A DNA stretch of 64,000 bases from Arsenicicoccus piscis (GTDB lineage: Bacteria > Actinomycetota > Actinomycetes > Actinomycetales > Dermatophilaceae), in the NCBI RefSeq assembly GCF_022568835.1, contig NZ_JAKZHV010000012.1, forward strand, positions 19,644 through 83,643, written 5' to 3'. The notes below the pieces were generated by a model. The model was given only the letters and a program-made list of their open reading frames with translations. It did no database searches and was not told the DNA's origin. The translations under genes were made by a program, and so were the position numbers. The first letter of the stretch is position 1. Each line of letters begins with the position of its first letter. Shown piece after piece: positions 34,610 through 45,312 of this stretch.

Positions 34610-37597
34610 TGCCGCCTCCTGCAGGCCGATGCCCGACACGGCCAGCTGAGCCGAGGCGTCGGACGTTGACGCCTCGGCGCCGTCTGGCCTCGCGGGCCCC
34701 GCGGGCCGTATCCGGGCCACCATCGCGGACTGCCAAGGGCTCAGGACCATCCCACCGATGCGGGCGAGATCCAGCCCCACGTCGAGCGCCAGGTCTGCCC
34801 GGTCGTCCTGGGACGCCGCCCAGGCCAGGCCGCACACGACGAAAGCCTCTGCCACGTCGGTGAGCTCGGACCCCTCCGCGAGCCCGGCGACTGCACGCGC
34901 GGCGCGGCGGACGGCCCCCGGAGGGTCGCCCAGCGCGAGCGCGGCCCAGCCGGCGTTCAGGTGCACGGTGCTCGGTGGGGGCAGGCCCAGGTCGCGGCGG
35001 ACCAACTCCTCGGCACGGTCCAGGATCCTGAGCGCCCTTGCGGCGTGGCCGGACTCGGTCAGCGCCAGGCCGACCTTGGTGGTGACCGACAAGAAGGTCG
35101 TGGCAGAGGGGGCCGCGCTGGCGAGCGCCCAGGCCTGCTCCCCCGTGACCAGCGCTGCGCCGCTCTCACCCACGGCTGCCTGCATCACCGACAGGCAGGC
35201 CAGAGCCTCCGCCTGCACCGGCGTCGGGCTCGCCCCGGCCCGACCGGAAGCCTCGTCGGCTGCGGCTAGCGCGCCCGACAGGTCGCCGCGCGAGTAGCGC
35301 TCGACGGAGCGGGAGATGAGCGCCAGCACCAGCCAGTCCTCGTCGCCGCGCTCCTTCAGCTGCGGGATGGCCTCGTCGAGCGCGGTCGTCGCCTCGACCA
35401 GGCAGCCGTGCGCGGCGAGGCCGGAACGCAGCACGAGCACCTCGGCACGACGTCGGGGATCGAGGACACCCGCCTCCAGCACCACACCGGTCCAACGCAT
35501 CCCCACGGTCACCGACTCGGTGAACAGCCAGTAGCGCGTGAGCGTGACCGCCAGATCCGCGACGCGTGGTCCGTCCGCCGCCGCGAGGGCGTCCTGCAAG
35601 GCCGCGAGGTAGTCCTCGTAGGACCCACCGACGTCCTCGATCAGCTCGTCGCCGAGCGGTGCCTCGCGCCAGCGCGCGGCGTACCACTCGCGGTGCCGCG
35701 AGCGGACCAGCGCCTCGTCCCCGGCCGCGACCAGCATCTCGCGGGCGAGCGCTCGCACGGGGTGGAGCAGCCGCCCATGGAGCGCCACGCCGGCGCGGTC
35801 GACCTGCACCAGACCGTCGCGCACGAGCGAGCTCAGCAGCGGGCCGAGGTCGACGCCATCGTCACCCGTGACGGCCTGGGCGGCAGCAAGGTCGAAGGCG
35901 CCGACGAAGACGCCAAGCCGACCCAGCACCGTGCGCGCCTGGGGCTCGAGCCGCTCGACGCTCCACCGCAGCGTCTCGCGCAGCGACCGCTGCCGAGGTC
36001 GCCGATCCCGCTCTGCGGCAAAGACATCCAACGGCTCCGATGCCAACCGGTGAAGCTGGGCGAGGGTCAGGTCCGGCACCCGCCCGGCCACCAGCTCGAG
36101 CGCCAGCGGCAGCCCGTCGACCGTGCGCGCGATCCGCGCGAGCAGCGGCCAGTCGACGCCCCGCTGGAAGAGATCGGCCGTCTGGTCCAGCAGCCGCTCG
36201 ACCAGCAGCCGCACGGCCGGCGCTGCCGCGATCTCGTCGGCCGTGGCGTCCGCCGACGGGCAGGCCAGGGGGTCCACCCGCACCAGCCGCTCGCTCACGA
36301 GCTCCAGCGGGACTCGGGACGTGACGACGAACCGCATTGCCGGGCAACGGGTCAGCAGCGTCCCGAGCAGCGCGGACGTCGACGCGACCAGCCACTCGGC
36401 CTCGTCGACGAGCACCAGGGTGTGCGACCCCGCGAGGAAGGTCGCCAGCGCCGAGAGCGCCGAGCTGTGCCCTCCTATCCCGGCACCGACGGCGCGCGCG
36501 CCCGCCTCGGCCAGCTCCTCGACATCGACACCCGCCCCGTCGCCCGCGCCCACGGTGGTGGTCGTGGTGGTGGTTGGCTCCGTCGCGATGCCGGCCAGGC
36601 CGGACAGGTCGAGGTAGGCCAGCTCGGTGCTGCCGGCGAGCGCGCGCCCCACCTCGGCCAGGAGCCGGGTCTTGCCGACCCCGCCCGGCCCGACCAGGGT
36701 GACCAGCCGATGGCCCGCGGCCAGCGCCGCCAGGACCGCGCGCACCTCGTCCTCCCGACCGATGGTGGGACTCTCGGGGACGGGAAGTCTGGTGGCCCGC
36801 AGCCGAATTCGTGGCACCTGGCTCGCAGGAGGTGCGTCCGGGACGCGGAGCTCCGGATCGTGCTCCAGGATGCGCCGATGCAGCTCAGCGATGGCCGGGC
36901 CAGGGTCTACCCCGAGCTCCGTGCGGAGCCGTCGCGCGAGGTCACGGTAGATCTCGAGCGCGTCCGCCTGTCGGCCGAGGGCGTAGGCCGCCCGCATGGC
37001 CAGCTCGGGCGAGCGCTCGCGCAGCGGGTGCGCGTGCAGGTCCTCCTGAGCCCGGTCCAACGCCTCGATCAGGTCCGTCGGTGAGCCCAGCTCCAGCAGG
37101 GCGCTCACGAGTCCGTCGACGGCCGCCCACCGGCTCTCCGCGAGACGAGCCCGCTCGGCACTCACCAGGTGGTCGGACACACCCGCGTAGGCCTCGTCGG
37201 AGCGCCAGAGGGCGAGCGCGGCCCGGTACGCGCCTGCGGCCTGCCGCGGCTCGCCCCCGCGGGCGCTGCGGCCACCCTCGTCGACCAGCGCGGTGAAGGC
37301 ATCGACGTCCGTGACGAGGTCGGGCGTGAGCCGGTAGGCGCCGTGCGAGCGTTCGATCACGCCCGACCCCAGCGTGCGGCGGAGCCGGGCGACGACCGTG
37401 TGCACCGGGGCTACGGACAGGGCCGAGGTCGGCGAGGCGTCGCGCGCCCACACGGCGTCGAGCAGCGCCTCCGCCGAGAGGCCGTGGCGCCGGTGCAGGA
37501 GCAGCACGGCGAGCACGTCGCGCGGGCGCTGCCCGTGCGGCGTGACGTCGCTCCCGTCCACGGTGAGCAGGAGCGGGCCCAGCACCTCCCCGCGCAC
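34547..37597 (-). CDS. SARP/AfsR-like regulator: winged-helix, BTAD, ATPase and TPR
   Basis: The 1016-residue protein opens with an OmpR-type DNA-binding domain (VLGPLLLTVDGSDVTPHGQRPRDVLAVLLLHR), followed by a bacterial transcriptional activation domain to about residue 245. An ATPase module follows, with Walker A GPGGVGKTRLL near residue 300 and Walker B-like HTLVLVDEAEWL. The C-terminal half is TPR-like helices (residues about 650-1000). Such proteins switch on secondary-metabolite or developmental genes after ATP-dependent signalling. No biosynthetic cluster is adjacent, so the targets are unknown. The GTG start 37597 gives a conventional N-terminus. Its 3' end overlaps the convergent carboxypeptidase gene by 63 bases. 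Confidence 0.88.
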   Translation of the reverse strand: MRGEVLGPLLLTVDGSDVTPHGQRPRDVLAVLLLHRRHGLSAEALLDAVWARDASPTSALSVAPVHTVVARLRRTLGSGVIERSHGAYRLTPDLVTDVDAFTALVDEGGRSARGGEPRQAAGAYRAALALWRSDEAYAGVSDHLVSAERARLAESRWAAVDGLVSALLELGSPTDLIEALDRAQEDLHAHPLRERSPELAMRAAYALGRQADALEIYRDLARRLRTELGVDPGPAIAELHRRILEHDPELRVPDAPPASQVPRIRLRATRLPVPESPTIGREDEVRAVLAALAAGHRLVTLVGPGGVGKTRLLAEVGRALAGSTELAYLDLSGLAGIATEPTTTTTTTVGAGDGAGVDVEELAEAGARAVGAGIGGHSSALSALATFLAGSHTLVLVDEAEWLVASTSALLGTLLTRCPAMRFVVTSRVPLELVSERLVRVDPLACPSADATADEIAAAPAVRLLVERLLDQTADLFQRGVDWPLLARIARTVDGLPLALELVAGRVPDLTLAQLHRLASEPLDVFAAERDRRPRQRSLRETLRWSVERLEPQARTVLGRLGVFVGAFDLAAAQAVTGDDGVDLGPLLSSLVRDGLVQVDRAGVALHGRLLHPVRALAREMLVAAGDEALVRSRHREWYAARWREAPLGDELIEDVGGSYEDYLAALQDALAAADGPRVADLAVTLTRYWLFTESVTVGMRWTGVVLEAGVLDPRRRAEVLVLRSGLAAHGCLVEATTALDEAIPQLKERGDEDWLVLALISRSVERYSRGDLSGALAAADEASGRAGASPTPVQAEALACLSVMQAAVGESGAALVTGEQAWALASAAPSATTFLSVTTKVGLALTESGHAARALRILDRAEELVRRDLGLPPPSTVHLNAGWAALALGDPPGAVRRAARAVAGLAEGSELTDVAEAFVVCGLAWAASQDDRADLALDVGLDLARIGGMVLSPWQSAMVARIRPAGPARPDGAEASTSDASAQLAVSGIGLQEAALSLAAGLRADAATDEQAGAG

Positions 37598-37650
37598 ACC
37601 TCAGCCAAGCACTGGCCGGGCGCTGGTGACAAGGGCGTTTGCGGCTGGCA

Positions 37651-38154
37651 CTACACCGCGGCACAGACGGTCTCGACCGGCACGAGTAGCGCACTGGGGT
37701 CGATCAGGTCCCGCTCCGCGCCGCGCGCCAGCAGCCAGGCACGCACCCGGACGTTCTCCGGGTCGACATAGCAGTGCAGCCAGCGCACCCCCTCAGCGCT
37801 CGCCGAGCGCGCACTCGTGGCCGCCAGGAGCGCCCCGATGCCGCACCCGTGCACCCCGTCCACGACCTCCAGTGCCAGGTCGGCGCGGTCGGGTGCGGCC
37901 GTGGATCGGATCCAGCGCACCAGACCGACCGGCTCGGCACCCAGCCAGGCCGCGTGGGCCACGTGGCGACCGGGGGCCAGGTCGGTCAGGTGGCTGACCA
38001 TCCGACTGGTCAGGGTGCGAATCCCGGTGTGGTAGCGCAGGTATCGCGACCTCGCCGACATGCCGGCGAAGACCGAGAGGAGGGCGACGGCGTCGCCGTG
38101 CGCCACCGGCGTGATGCGTAGGTGGACCGGGTCGGCCTGGGTGCGTGCGGACAT
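37651..38154 (-). CDS. GNAT family acetyltransferase
   Basis: The 167-residue GNAT protein has the acceptor-side strand LRITPVAHGDAVALLSVFAGMSARSRYLRYH at the start, and ALEVVDGVHGCGIGALLAATSARSA, where VHGCGIG is the acetyl-CoA loop (Q/RxxGxG/A). The opening SRYLRYH segment recalls the GNAT domains appended to protein lysine acetyltransferases, but no cNMP or CoA-ligase domain is present. GGGGGAG six bases before ATG 38154 supports the start. It stands 53 bases upstream of the large SARP-type regulator on the same strand. Substrate unknown. Confidence 0.82.
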   Translation of the reverse strand: MSARTQADPVHLRITPVAHGDAVALLSVFAGMSARSRYLRYHTGIRTLTSRMVSHLTDLAPGRHVAHAAWLGAEPVGLVRWIRSTAAPDRADLALEVVDGVHGCGIGALLAATSARSASAEGVRWLHCYVDPENVRVRAWLLARGAERDLIDPSALLVPVETVCAAV

Positions 38155-38236
38155 GGCTTCTCCCCCGAGGGACGATGGTGCGGATCGACCACGTCAGCCT
38201 CGCGGCGAGCCCTGCCGCCGACCTGTCACGCGCCTG

Positions 38237-38779
38237 TCAGGCCGTCCCGGCCGGGTCGGCGTGCGACGCACCCAGCGTGAACGACTCGACCGGGTGCCAG
38301 GCCCCGTCCTCGCCCTGGATGTAGAGGTAGAACTTCGACACGGTGAACGTCACGGTGTAGGTGGCGAGCTCGTCGAACGCGCGGTCGAGGTTCTCCTCGC
38401 TCACGCCCTGCGCCACCGTGATGTGCGGGTGGTAGGGGAAGGCGAGCTCGCGCTCGAGCAGCCCCTGCCGCACCGCCTGCTCGAGCCGCTCGCAGTGCGG
38501 GATCCCCCGCGCGATCTGCACGAAGACCACCGGGGACACCGGCCGGAAGGTGCCGGTGCCGCGCAGCTGGACGACGAACGGGCGAGCGGCCGCCGCGACC
38601 CGCTCGAGGTGGGCGCGCACCCCGCCGAGGGTCGCGTCGTCGACCTCGGTCGGCGGCAGCAGGGTGATGTGCGTCGGGATGCCCTCGGCCGCCGTGTCGC
38701 CGAACGAGATTCGCGCGCGCTGCAGCTCGCTCCCGAAGGGCTCAGGGATCGCGATCGAGACCCCGATGACGGTGGGCAC
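38237..38779 (-). CDS. 2H phosphoesterase (2'-5' RNA ligase family)
   Basis: The 180-residue protein has the two HxT motifs of the 2H superfamily, PTHITLLPP near residue 38 and YHPHITVAQG near residue 117, separated by the expected pseudo-twofold spacing. Family members hydrolyse or ligate 2'-5' phosphodiesters or cyclic phosphates on RNA and nucleotides. The natural substrate of bacterial forms is usually unknown. GTG 38779 lies six bases after the trpS stop, so it is the last gene of the UDP-glucose pyrophosphorylase operon. The pairing with a tRNA synthetase gene may hint at an RNA substrate. Confidence 0.87.
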   Translation of the reverse strand: MPTVIGVSIAIPEPFGSELQRARISFGDTAAEGIPTHITLLPPTEVDDATLGGVRAHLERVAAAARPFVVQLRGTGTFRPVSPVVFVQIARGIPHCERLEQAVRQGLLERELAFPYHPHITVAQGVSEENLDRAFDELATYTVTFTVSKFYLYIQGEDGAWHPVESFTLGASHADPAGTA

Positions 38780-38785
38780 GGCGGC

Positions 38786-40495
<1,710 letters not shown>

Positions 40496-40499
<4 letters not shown>

Positions 40500-41881
40500 C
40501 GGGGGCCCTCGAGCAGCGAGCCGTCAGGGACGTCGTGCGCCGCGCCGTCGTCGGGCAGCGTGACGTCACCGACGACGACCACGTCGGAGCCGAACGTGTA
40601 GTCACCGGCGACGTCGAGCCGCTGCGCCCGCGCCAGCGACGGTGGCCCGGCCGGGAAGCGCGCCTCGAAGTCGCCGATCCGCTTGTAGGACCGGCCGAGC
40701 TCGACGACCGGCGCCTGGTCGACGGTGCGCTCGAGGGTGCCGTCGGCGCGCAGGTCGTAGACGTCGGAGCGCACCAGCAGCAGCTCGGCCGTGCCCTTGA
40801 CGGGCAGGAACCGCGAGCGGGGCACGACCAGCGCGGTCGCCCCCTCGAACACGCCCACGGCGGCGCCCATCGCGCTCTCGACCTGGACCACCTCCGGCGA
40901 GGACGGGTCTCGCGGGTCGACCGTCTTGAGGTTGCGGATCAGCGGCAGCCCGAGGACCCCCGAGCTCGCGCGGAGCGTGTCGCGCAGGCGCACCGCGTCG
41001 AGCCACAGGTTGTTGCAGTGGGCGAACGGGTGACGGGTCTCGTCGGTGAACCAGCGCATCTCGTCGGGGGGCGTCTGCGCCGTCTCGCGAAGGATGAGCC
41101 GGCCGTCGCTCTTGCGGTGCGCGAGGTGACCACCCTTGCGGTCCATGGGAGTTCGCGGAGTCACCTCGGCCGCGTAGGGTGCGCCGGTGGACGCGAACCA
41201 CCCGACGATCCGGGCGTCCGGTGCGGCCCCGAGGTTGTCCCCGTTGCTCACCGCGAGGTAGCGATAGCCCTGCTCCACGATCAGGTCCAGCACCCCCGAG
41301 CCGAGCAGCGACGGGTAGATGTCGCCGTGCCCCGGCGGGCACCACTCCAGCCGCGGGTCGGCCGGCCAGGACACCGGGGTGAGGTCGCTCGCGAGCAGCT
41401 TGGGCTCCTGGCTCTGCAGGAAGTCCAGCGGCAACCCGTCGACCGGCAGCTCCGGGTAGGCGGCCAGGGCGGCGAGCGTGTCCTGCTGGGTGTTGAACGA
41501 GTCCATCAGCAGCAGCGGCAGGCGCACGTCGTGCTCGGCCCGTGCGGCCAGCACCTGCCGCACGGTGATGTCGAGGAAGGACAGCCCGTCACGGACCGGC
41601 AGCAGCGACTTCGCGCGACTCATCCCCATCGACGTGCCCAGCCCGCCGTTGAGCTTGACGAACACGGTCTGCCCCAAGGCTTCTCGCGCCTGGTCCGGGG
41701 TGACCGCGATGTCCTCGTAGACCGGGAGGTCGGTCACCGGGTCGATCTCGGCCTCGGGGACCAGGCCGGTCGCGCCCTGCTCCAGCTCGCCGTAGTAGTG
41801 CGCGAACGCCTCGATCGCTGCGCCGCTCACCCCCGCCGTCGTCATCTTCTCCCGGGCGCGGGCCAGTCCGTCCTCGCTCAT
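40496..41881 (-). CDS. UTP-glucose-1-phosphate uridylyltransferase, eukaryotic-type (UDPGP family)
   Basis: The 461-residue enzyme forms UDP-glucose from UTP and glucose-1-phosphate. The nucleotide loop VKLNGGLGTSMGMSRAKSLLPV near residue 73 and SNGDNLGAAPDARIVGWF are typical of the eukaryotic-like UGP1 group rather than of GalU. Late residues (YTFGSDVVVVGDVTL) form the left-handed beta-helix end. GAAGGA upstream of ATG 41881 supports the start. UDP-glucose feeds glycogen, wall glycans and the Leloir cycle, which fits the neighbouring galactose locus, although that locus has its own promoters. It heads the UGP-kinase-trpS-2H operon. Confidence 0.92.
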
Positions 41882-41927
41882 GGGTCCATCCTTCCATCGA
41901 CGAGCGGGGCGCGGCCGCTACGGGCGA

Positions 41928-42794
41928 TCAGCCCTTAGTGGCACCCAGGGTGAGACCCGAGACGAACTGCTTCTGCAGGGCGAAGTAGATCGCGAGCGTC
42001 GGGACGGCGACGATGAGGGATCCCGCCGCCACCAGGTTGTTGTCGGTGAAGAACTGACCGCGAAGGTTGTTGAGCGAGCTGGTGATCGGATACTTGTCGC
42101 CGCTCTGCAGCAGCACTGTCGCCCAGAAGAACTCGTTGTAGATCCAGGTGACCTCCAACGTGGCCAGGGCTGCGAGCGGGGGACGGCACAGCGGCATCGT
42201 CAGCTGCCAGAACTGCCGCCAGACGGAGGCGCCGTCGACCATGGCCGACTCGTAGAGCTCCTTGGGGATGGTCTTCATGTAGTTGCTGAGGACGAACGCG
42301 CAGAAGCCGGTCTGGAAGGCGATGTTGACCAGGATCAGCCCCCAGTAGCTGTCCAGCAGGGTCCCGGAGTCGCTGAACCAGAACGGCACCTCGATCTTCT
42401 GGAACATCTTGAAGACGGGGATGAGCAGCGCCTGGGGCGGCAGCAGGTTCGCGGCGGTGAAGAACCCGAGCAGGGCGAGGTTGAGTCGCCAGGAGAAGCG
42501 TGCGACGACGAACGCCACGCACGACGCGAGCAGGAGCGTGAGCAGCACCGCGGGCACGGTGATGATCGCGGAGTTGATGAACTTCTGGGTGAATCCGGCT
42601 GTCTCCCACGCGTTCACGTAGTTCTGCAAGGTCCAGCCACCGGTCGACAGGTAGCCGTGCTCGGCCGTGTAGGCGTAGTTGCGCAGGCTGGCCGCGAGCG
42701 CGTAGAGCAGCGGGAACAGCCAGACCACGGCCATCACCAGCAGGAACGCGTGGATCGCGATCCGGGCCGGGGTCCAGGGGCGCTTGTCGCTCAC
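41928..42794 (-). CDS. Sugar ABC importer permease (MalG/LacG-like)
   Basis: The 288-residue inner-membrane subunit has six helices beginning AIHAFLLVMAVVWLFPLLYALAASL. The EAA loop, which contacts the ATPase, is KELYESAMVDGASVWRQFWQLTMPLCRPPLAAL. The C-terminal end GLTLGATKG is characteristic of MalG-type subunits. GTG/ATG overlap with the MalF-like gene (ATGA at 42791-42794) implies coupling. No ATPase gene is near; actinobacterial sugar importers of this group usually share a distant MsiK-type ATPase. The neighbours suggest a galactoside as substrate. Confidence 0.9.
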   Translation of the reverse strand: MSDKRPWTPARIAIHAFLLVMAVVWLFPLLYALAASLRNYAYTAEHGYLSTGGWTLQNYVNAWETAGFTQKFINSAIITVPAVLLTLLLASCVAFVVARFSWRLNLALLGFFTAANLLPPQALLIPVFKMFQKIEVPFWFSDSGTLLDSYWGLILVNIAFQTGFCAFVLSNYMKTIPKELYESAMVDGASVWRQFWQLTMPLCRPPLAALATLEVTWIYNEFFWATVLLQSGDKYPITSSLNNLRGQFFTDNNLVAAGSLIVAVPTLAIYFALQKQFVSGLTLGATKG

Positions 42795-43708
42795 GAGTCC
42801 TCCCGCATGACGATGCGCAGATAGATGACGATGAAGACGGAGCTGATGAGGAGCATGATCGTCGCCAGCGCGGACCCGAAGCCGATGCGCTGGGCCTCAC
42901 CGACGATGTTGCGGGTGACCTCGGTCGAGATCAGCTCGAGGCCGTTGCGGCCCTTGTTGATGACCCACACCAGGTCGAAGGCGCGCAGCGACTCGATCAC
43001 GGTGACCACCAGCACGATGATGTTGATCGGAGCCATCACGGGGAAGACCACCTTGAAGAAGGTCTGTCGCTCGCCGGCGCCGTCGACCTTGGCCGCCTCG
43101 CGCAAGGACTGGTCCACGCCCTTCAGCCCGGCCAGGTAGAGCAGCATGATGTAGCCCATGTGCCGCCAGGTTGTCGCGATCAGGGCGGCCCACAGGTTGT
43201 AGCGCGAGTCGCCGTACCAGTCGATCGACCAGCCGGTGATGCCGTTGATGAAGCCCTGGTCCCGGCTGAACATCAGCTGCCAGATGAAGCCCACCAGGGC
43301 CATCGACAGCACCACCGGCAGGTAGAACGAGGTCTGGTAGAACTTGGTGAACTTCGCCTCGTGGTCGATGAGGACGGCCGTGAGCATGCCCAGCGGCGTC
43401 GCGACGAGGAACAGCACGGCGAGCCAGATCAGGTTGTGCTGGATCGCCGGCCAGAACGCCGGATAGATCGTGACGGCCTCGGTGTAGAACTTGCCTCCGA
43501 CGAACGGGGACTCGCTGAACGGGGAGTACCCGTCCCAGTCGAAGAACGAGAACAGGACGGTGGCGATGGCCGGCCCCCACACGAGCAAGAGCACGACCAG
43601 GGTGGGGACCCCCACCATCAGCGCCACGGTCAGCCGGTCCGGGCCGGAAAGCCTGGCTTTCCGGCCCTTCGCGGGGGCCTGGGACGTAGCAGCGGCCGAC
43701 GTCGTCAT
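42791..43708 (-). CDS. Sugar ABC importer permease (MalF/LacF-like)
   Basis: The 305-residue subunit starts with a cytoplasmic basic stretch and a first helix RLTVALMVGVPTLVVLLLVWGPAIATVLFSFF. Six or more helices follow, with the EAA loop QSLREAAKVDGAGERQTFFKVVFPVMAPINI. It forms the translocation pore with the MalG-like protein. It overlaps the solute-binding-protein gene by ATGA (43705-43708). Confidence 0.9.
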   Translation of the reverse strand: MTTSAAATSQAPAKGRKARLSGPDRLTVALMVGVPTLVVLLLVWGPAIATVLFSFFDWDGYSPFSESPFVGGKFYTEAVTIYPAFWPAIQHNLIWLAVLFLVATPLGMLTAVLIDHEAKFTKFYQTSFYLPVVLSMALVGFIWQLMFSRDQGFINGITGWSIDWYGDSRYNLWAALIATTWRHMGYIMLLYLAGLKGVDQSLREAAKVDGAGERQTFFKVVFPVMAPINIIVLVVTVIESLRAFDLVWVINKGRNGLELISTEVTRNIVGEAQRIGFGSALATIMLLISSVFIVIYLRIVMREDS

Positions 43709-45084
43709 GACGTGAACATGGCCTTCTTCTGGCTCTCGACCTGGCCGAGGATCGTGTCGAGGTCAGCGGGGTTCTTGATGAAGCTCTGCAGCGCCGGCGT
43801 GACGACCGTGGAGGCGAAGTCCGGACGGGAGTCCCGGTCGAGGAACTGAGCGATCGACTTGGCCTGCTTCACGAAGTCCAGGGACGCCTTCTGCAGCTTG
43901 GTGTACTTGGCGGTGTCCGCCTTCTCGCTGCACGCGATGACCGACGGGTCGGCCTGCACCAGGATGTCCTGGGCGGGCCCGGAGCCGAGGAACTCGAGGA
44001 ACTTCTTCGAGCCGGCCTCGTTCTTGGGGCGCTTGCTCATCATGTAGCCGTCGATGGGTGCGTCGATCGCGTCGGCCCCGACGGCCGAGTCGATCTCGGG
44101 GAAGTTGAAGAACAGCAGGTCGTCCTGCTCGGCGCCCTTCGCGAACTGCTGGGCCACGAACGTGCCGAGGTAGTACATGCCGCTCTGGCCCTTCTGCAGC
44201 GACTGGGCGGCCTCCTGCCAGGTGCGTCCGAGGGAGTCGGCCTGGTGGAACGGCAGCAGCGCCTTCCACTGGTCGAAGACCTTCTTGACCTTGGCCCCGG
44301 TCCAGTCCTCCTTCCCGGCCATGAGCGACACGTGGTAGTCGTAGCCGTTGACGCGCATGTTGAGGATGTCGAACGTGCCCATCGCAGGCCAGCCGTCCTT
44401 GTCGCCGAACGCGATCGGGGCCAGGCCGTCCTTCTGCATCTTCGTCGACAGCGCGACGAGCTCGTCGAGGGTCTTGGGGACGGTGTAGCCGTGCTTGTCC
44501 CACACGCTCTTGCGGTAGTGCATCGCCCAGGGGTAGTACGTCGTCGGCACGAGGTACTGCTTGCCGTCGTCCCCGGTCGAGGCCTTCTTCTGCGCCTCGG
44601 AGTAGCCCTGGAGGTTGCCCCACACGTCGGAGATGTCGCCGATGAGCCCCTTGCTCGCGAAGTAGCGCATCCGGTAGCCCGAGAACCACGTGAACACGTC
44701 GTCCGGCGAGCCTTGCAGGTAGTTGTTGATGTTCTCCTGGAAGGTGTTGTGGTCGATCGTGTTCGTCACGACCGTCAGCCCCGGGTTGGCCTTCTGGAAC
44801 GCCGCGACGAGCGAGGCGACGGCGGCCTTCGGGACGGCGTCCGACTGGTTCGACCCGAGCTTGACGGTCCCGCTCGCCGCGCCACCGCCGCTCGCCGAGC
44901 CCCCGCTGCTGCCACCGCACGCCGAGAGCAGGCTGGGCAGGGCCAACGCCGCGCCGGCGACGCCCGCACCGCGCAGCAGGGCGCGGCGGTCGAGCTGCTG
45001 GGCTCGCATGGCCTGCTGAGCTCGCGCCGAGGCCGGGACGAGCGAGGCGAGGTACTCGGCCTCGGTGGATGGACGACGCGGCAT
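43705..45084 (-). CDS. Extracellular solute-binding lipoprotein of the sugar ABC importer, Tat-type signal
   Basis: The 459-residue family-1 binding protein has an N-terminal cytoplasmic extension of about 30 residues and then a twin-arginine signal LDRRALLRGAGVAGAALALPSLLSACG, ending in a lipobox SAC. The mature part is a two-lobe sugar binder (TVKLGSNQSDAVPKAAVASLVAAFQKANPGLTV, then WAMHYRKSVWDKHGY). ATG 45084 has GAAGGAG immediately upstream. The ligand is probably a beta-galactoside or galacto-oligosaccharide, judged only by the divergent GH42 and galactokinase genes. The 5' region holds one half of an inverted operator-like motif pair. Confidence 0.9.
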   Translation of the reverse strand: MPRRPSTEAEYLASLVPASARAQQAMRAQQLDRRALLRGAGVAGAALALPSLLSACGGSSGGSASGGGAASGTVKLGSNQSDAVPKAAVASLVAAFQKANPGLTVVTNTIDHNTFQENINNYLQGSPDDVFTWFSGYRMRYFASKGLIGDISDVWGNLQGYSEAQKKASTGDDGKQYLVPTTYYPWAMHYRKSVWDKHGYTVPKTLDELVALSTKMQKDGLAPIAFGDKDGWPAMGTFDILNMRVNGYDYHVSLMAGKEDWTGAKVKKVFDQWKALLPFHQADSLGRTWQEAAQSLQKGQSGMYYLGTFVAQQFAKGAEQDDLLFFNFPEIDSAVGADAIDAPIDGYMMSKRPKNEAGSKKFLEFLGSGPAQDILVQADPSVIACSEKADTAKYTKLQKASLDFVKQAKSIAQFLDRDSRPDFASTVVTPALQSFIKNPADLDTILGQVESQKKAMFTS

Positions 45085-45127
45085 GGCGGGCTCCTTCAGC
45101 ACTGAAGTGGGTGCGCGATCTCGGCGG

Positions 45128-45158
45128 AGAATCACTCAGAGTGCGACAGAATCAAACA
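45128..45158 (-). promoter_or_regulatory. Promoter and putative DeoR-type operator of the sugar ABC operon
   Basis: On the minus strand the motif TGTTTGATTCTGTCG (45158-45144) covers a -35-like TTGATT. GATTCT at 45133-45128 follows after 16 bases as a possible -10. The motif matches the one in the divergent GH42 promoter at 12 of 15 bases. Confidence 0.5.
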
Positions 45159-45263
45159 CTTCCTGTCAGTCGCGAAAGATCATGATCCAGCAGATGGCGC
45201 TTGTCAAGAGCCTGGCCCGGTCAGTCGGCCCGGTTTGCGACCACGCTCGGTGGCACATCCGTA

Positions 45264-45305
45264 TGTTCGACTCTGTTGACACGCACGTCGACGGCCGACA
45301 AGACT
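45264..45305 (+). promoter_or_regulatory. Promoter and putative DeoR-type operator of the GH42 operon
   Basis: TGTTCGACTCTGTTG (45264-45278) runs into a consensus TTGACA -35 (45276-45281). AAGACT (45300-45305) stands 18 bases downstream and seven bases before ATG 45313, giving a leaderless layout. Binding of a repressor to the motif would block the -35. Confidence 0.5.
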
Positions 45306-45312
45306 GCGCGTC

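Noticed and set aside
45085..45312. Possible small RNA or tRNA gene in the GH42/ABC intergenic region
   Set aside because: No cloverleaf or T-loop sequence is present. The region is explained by two promoters and operator-like motifs.
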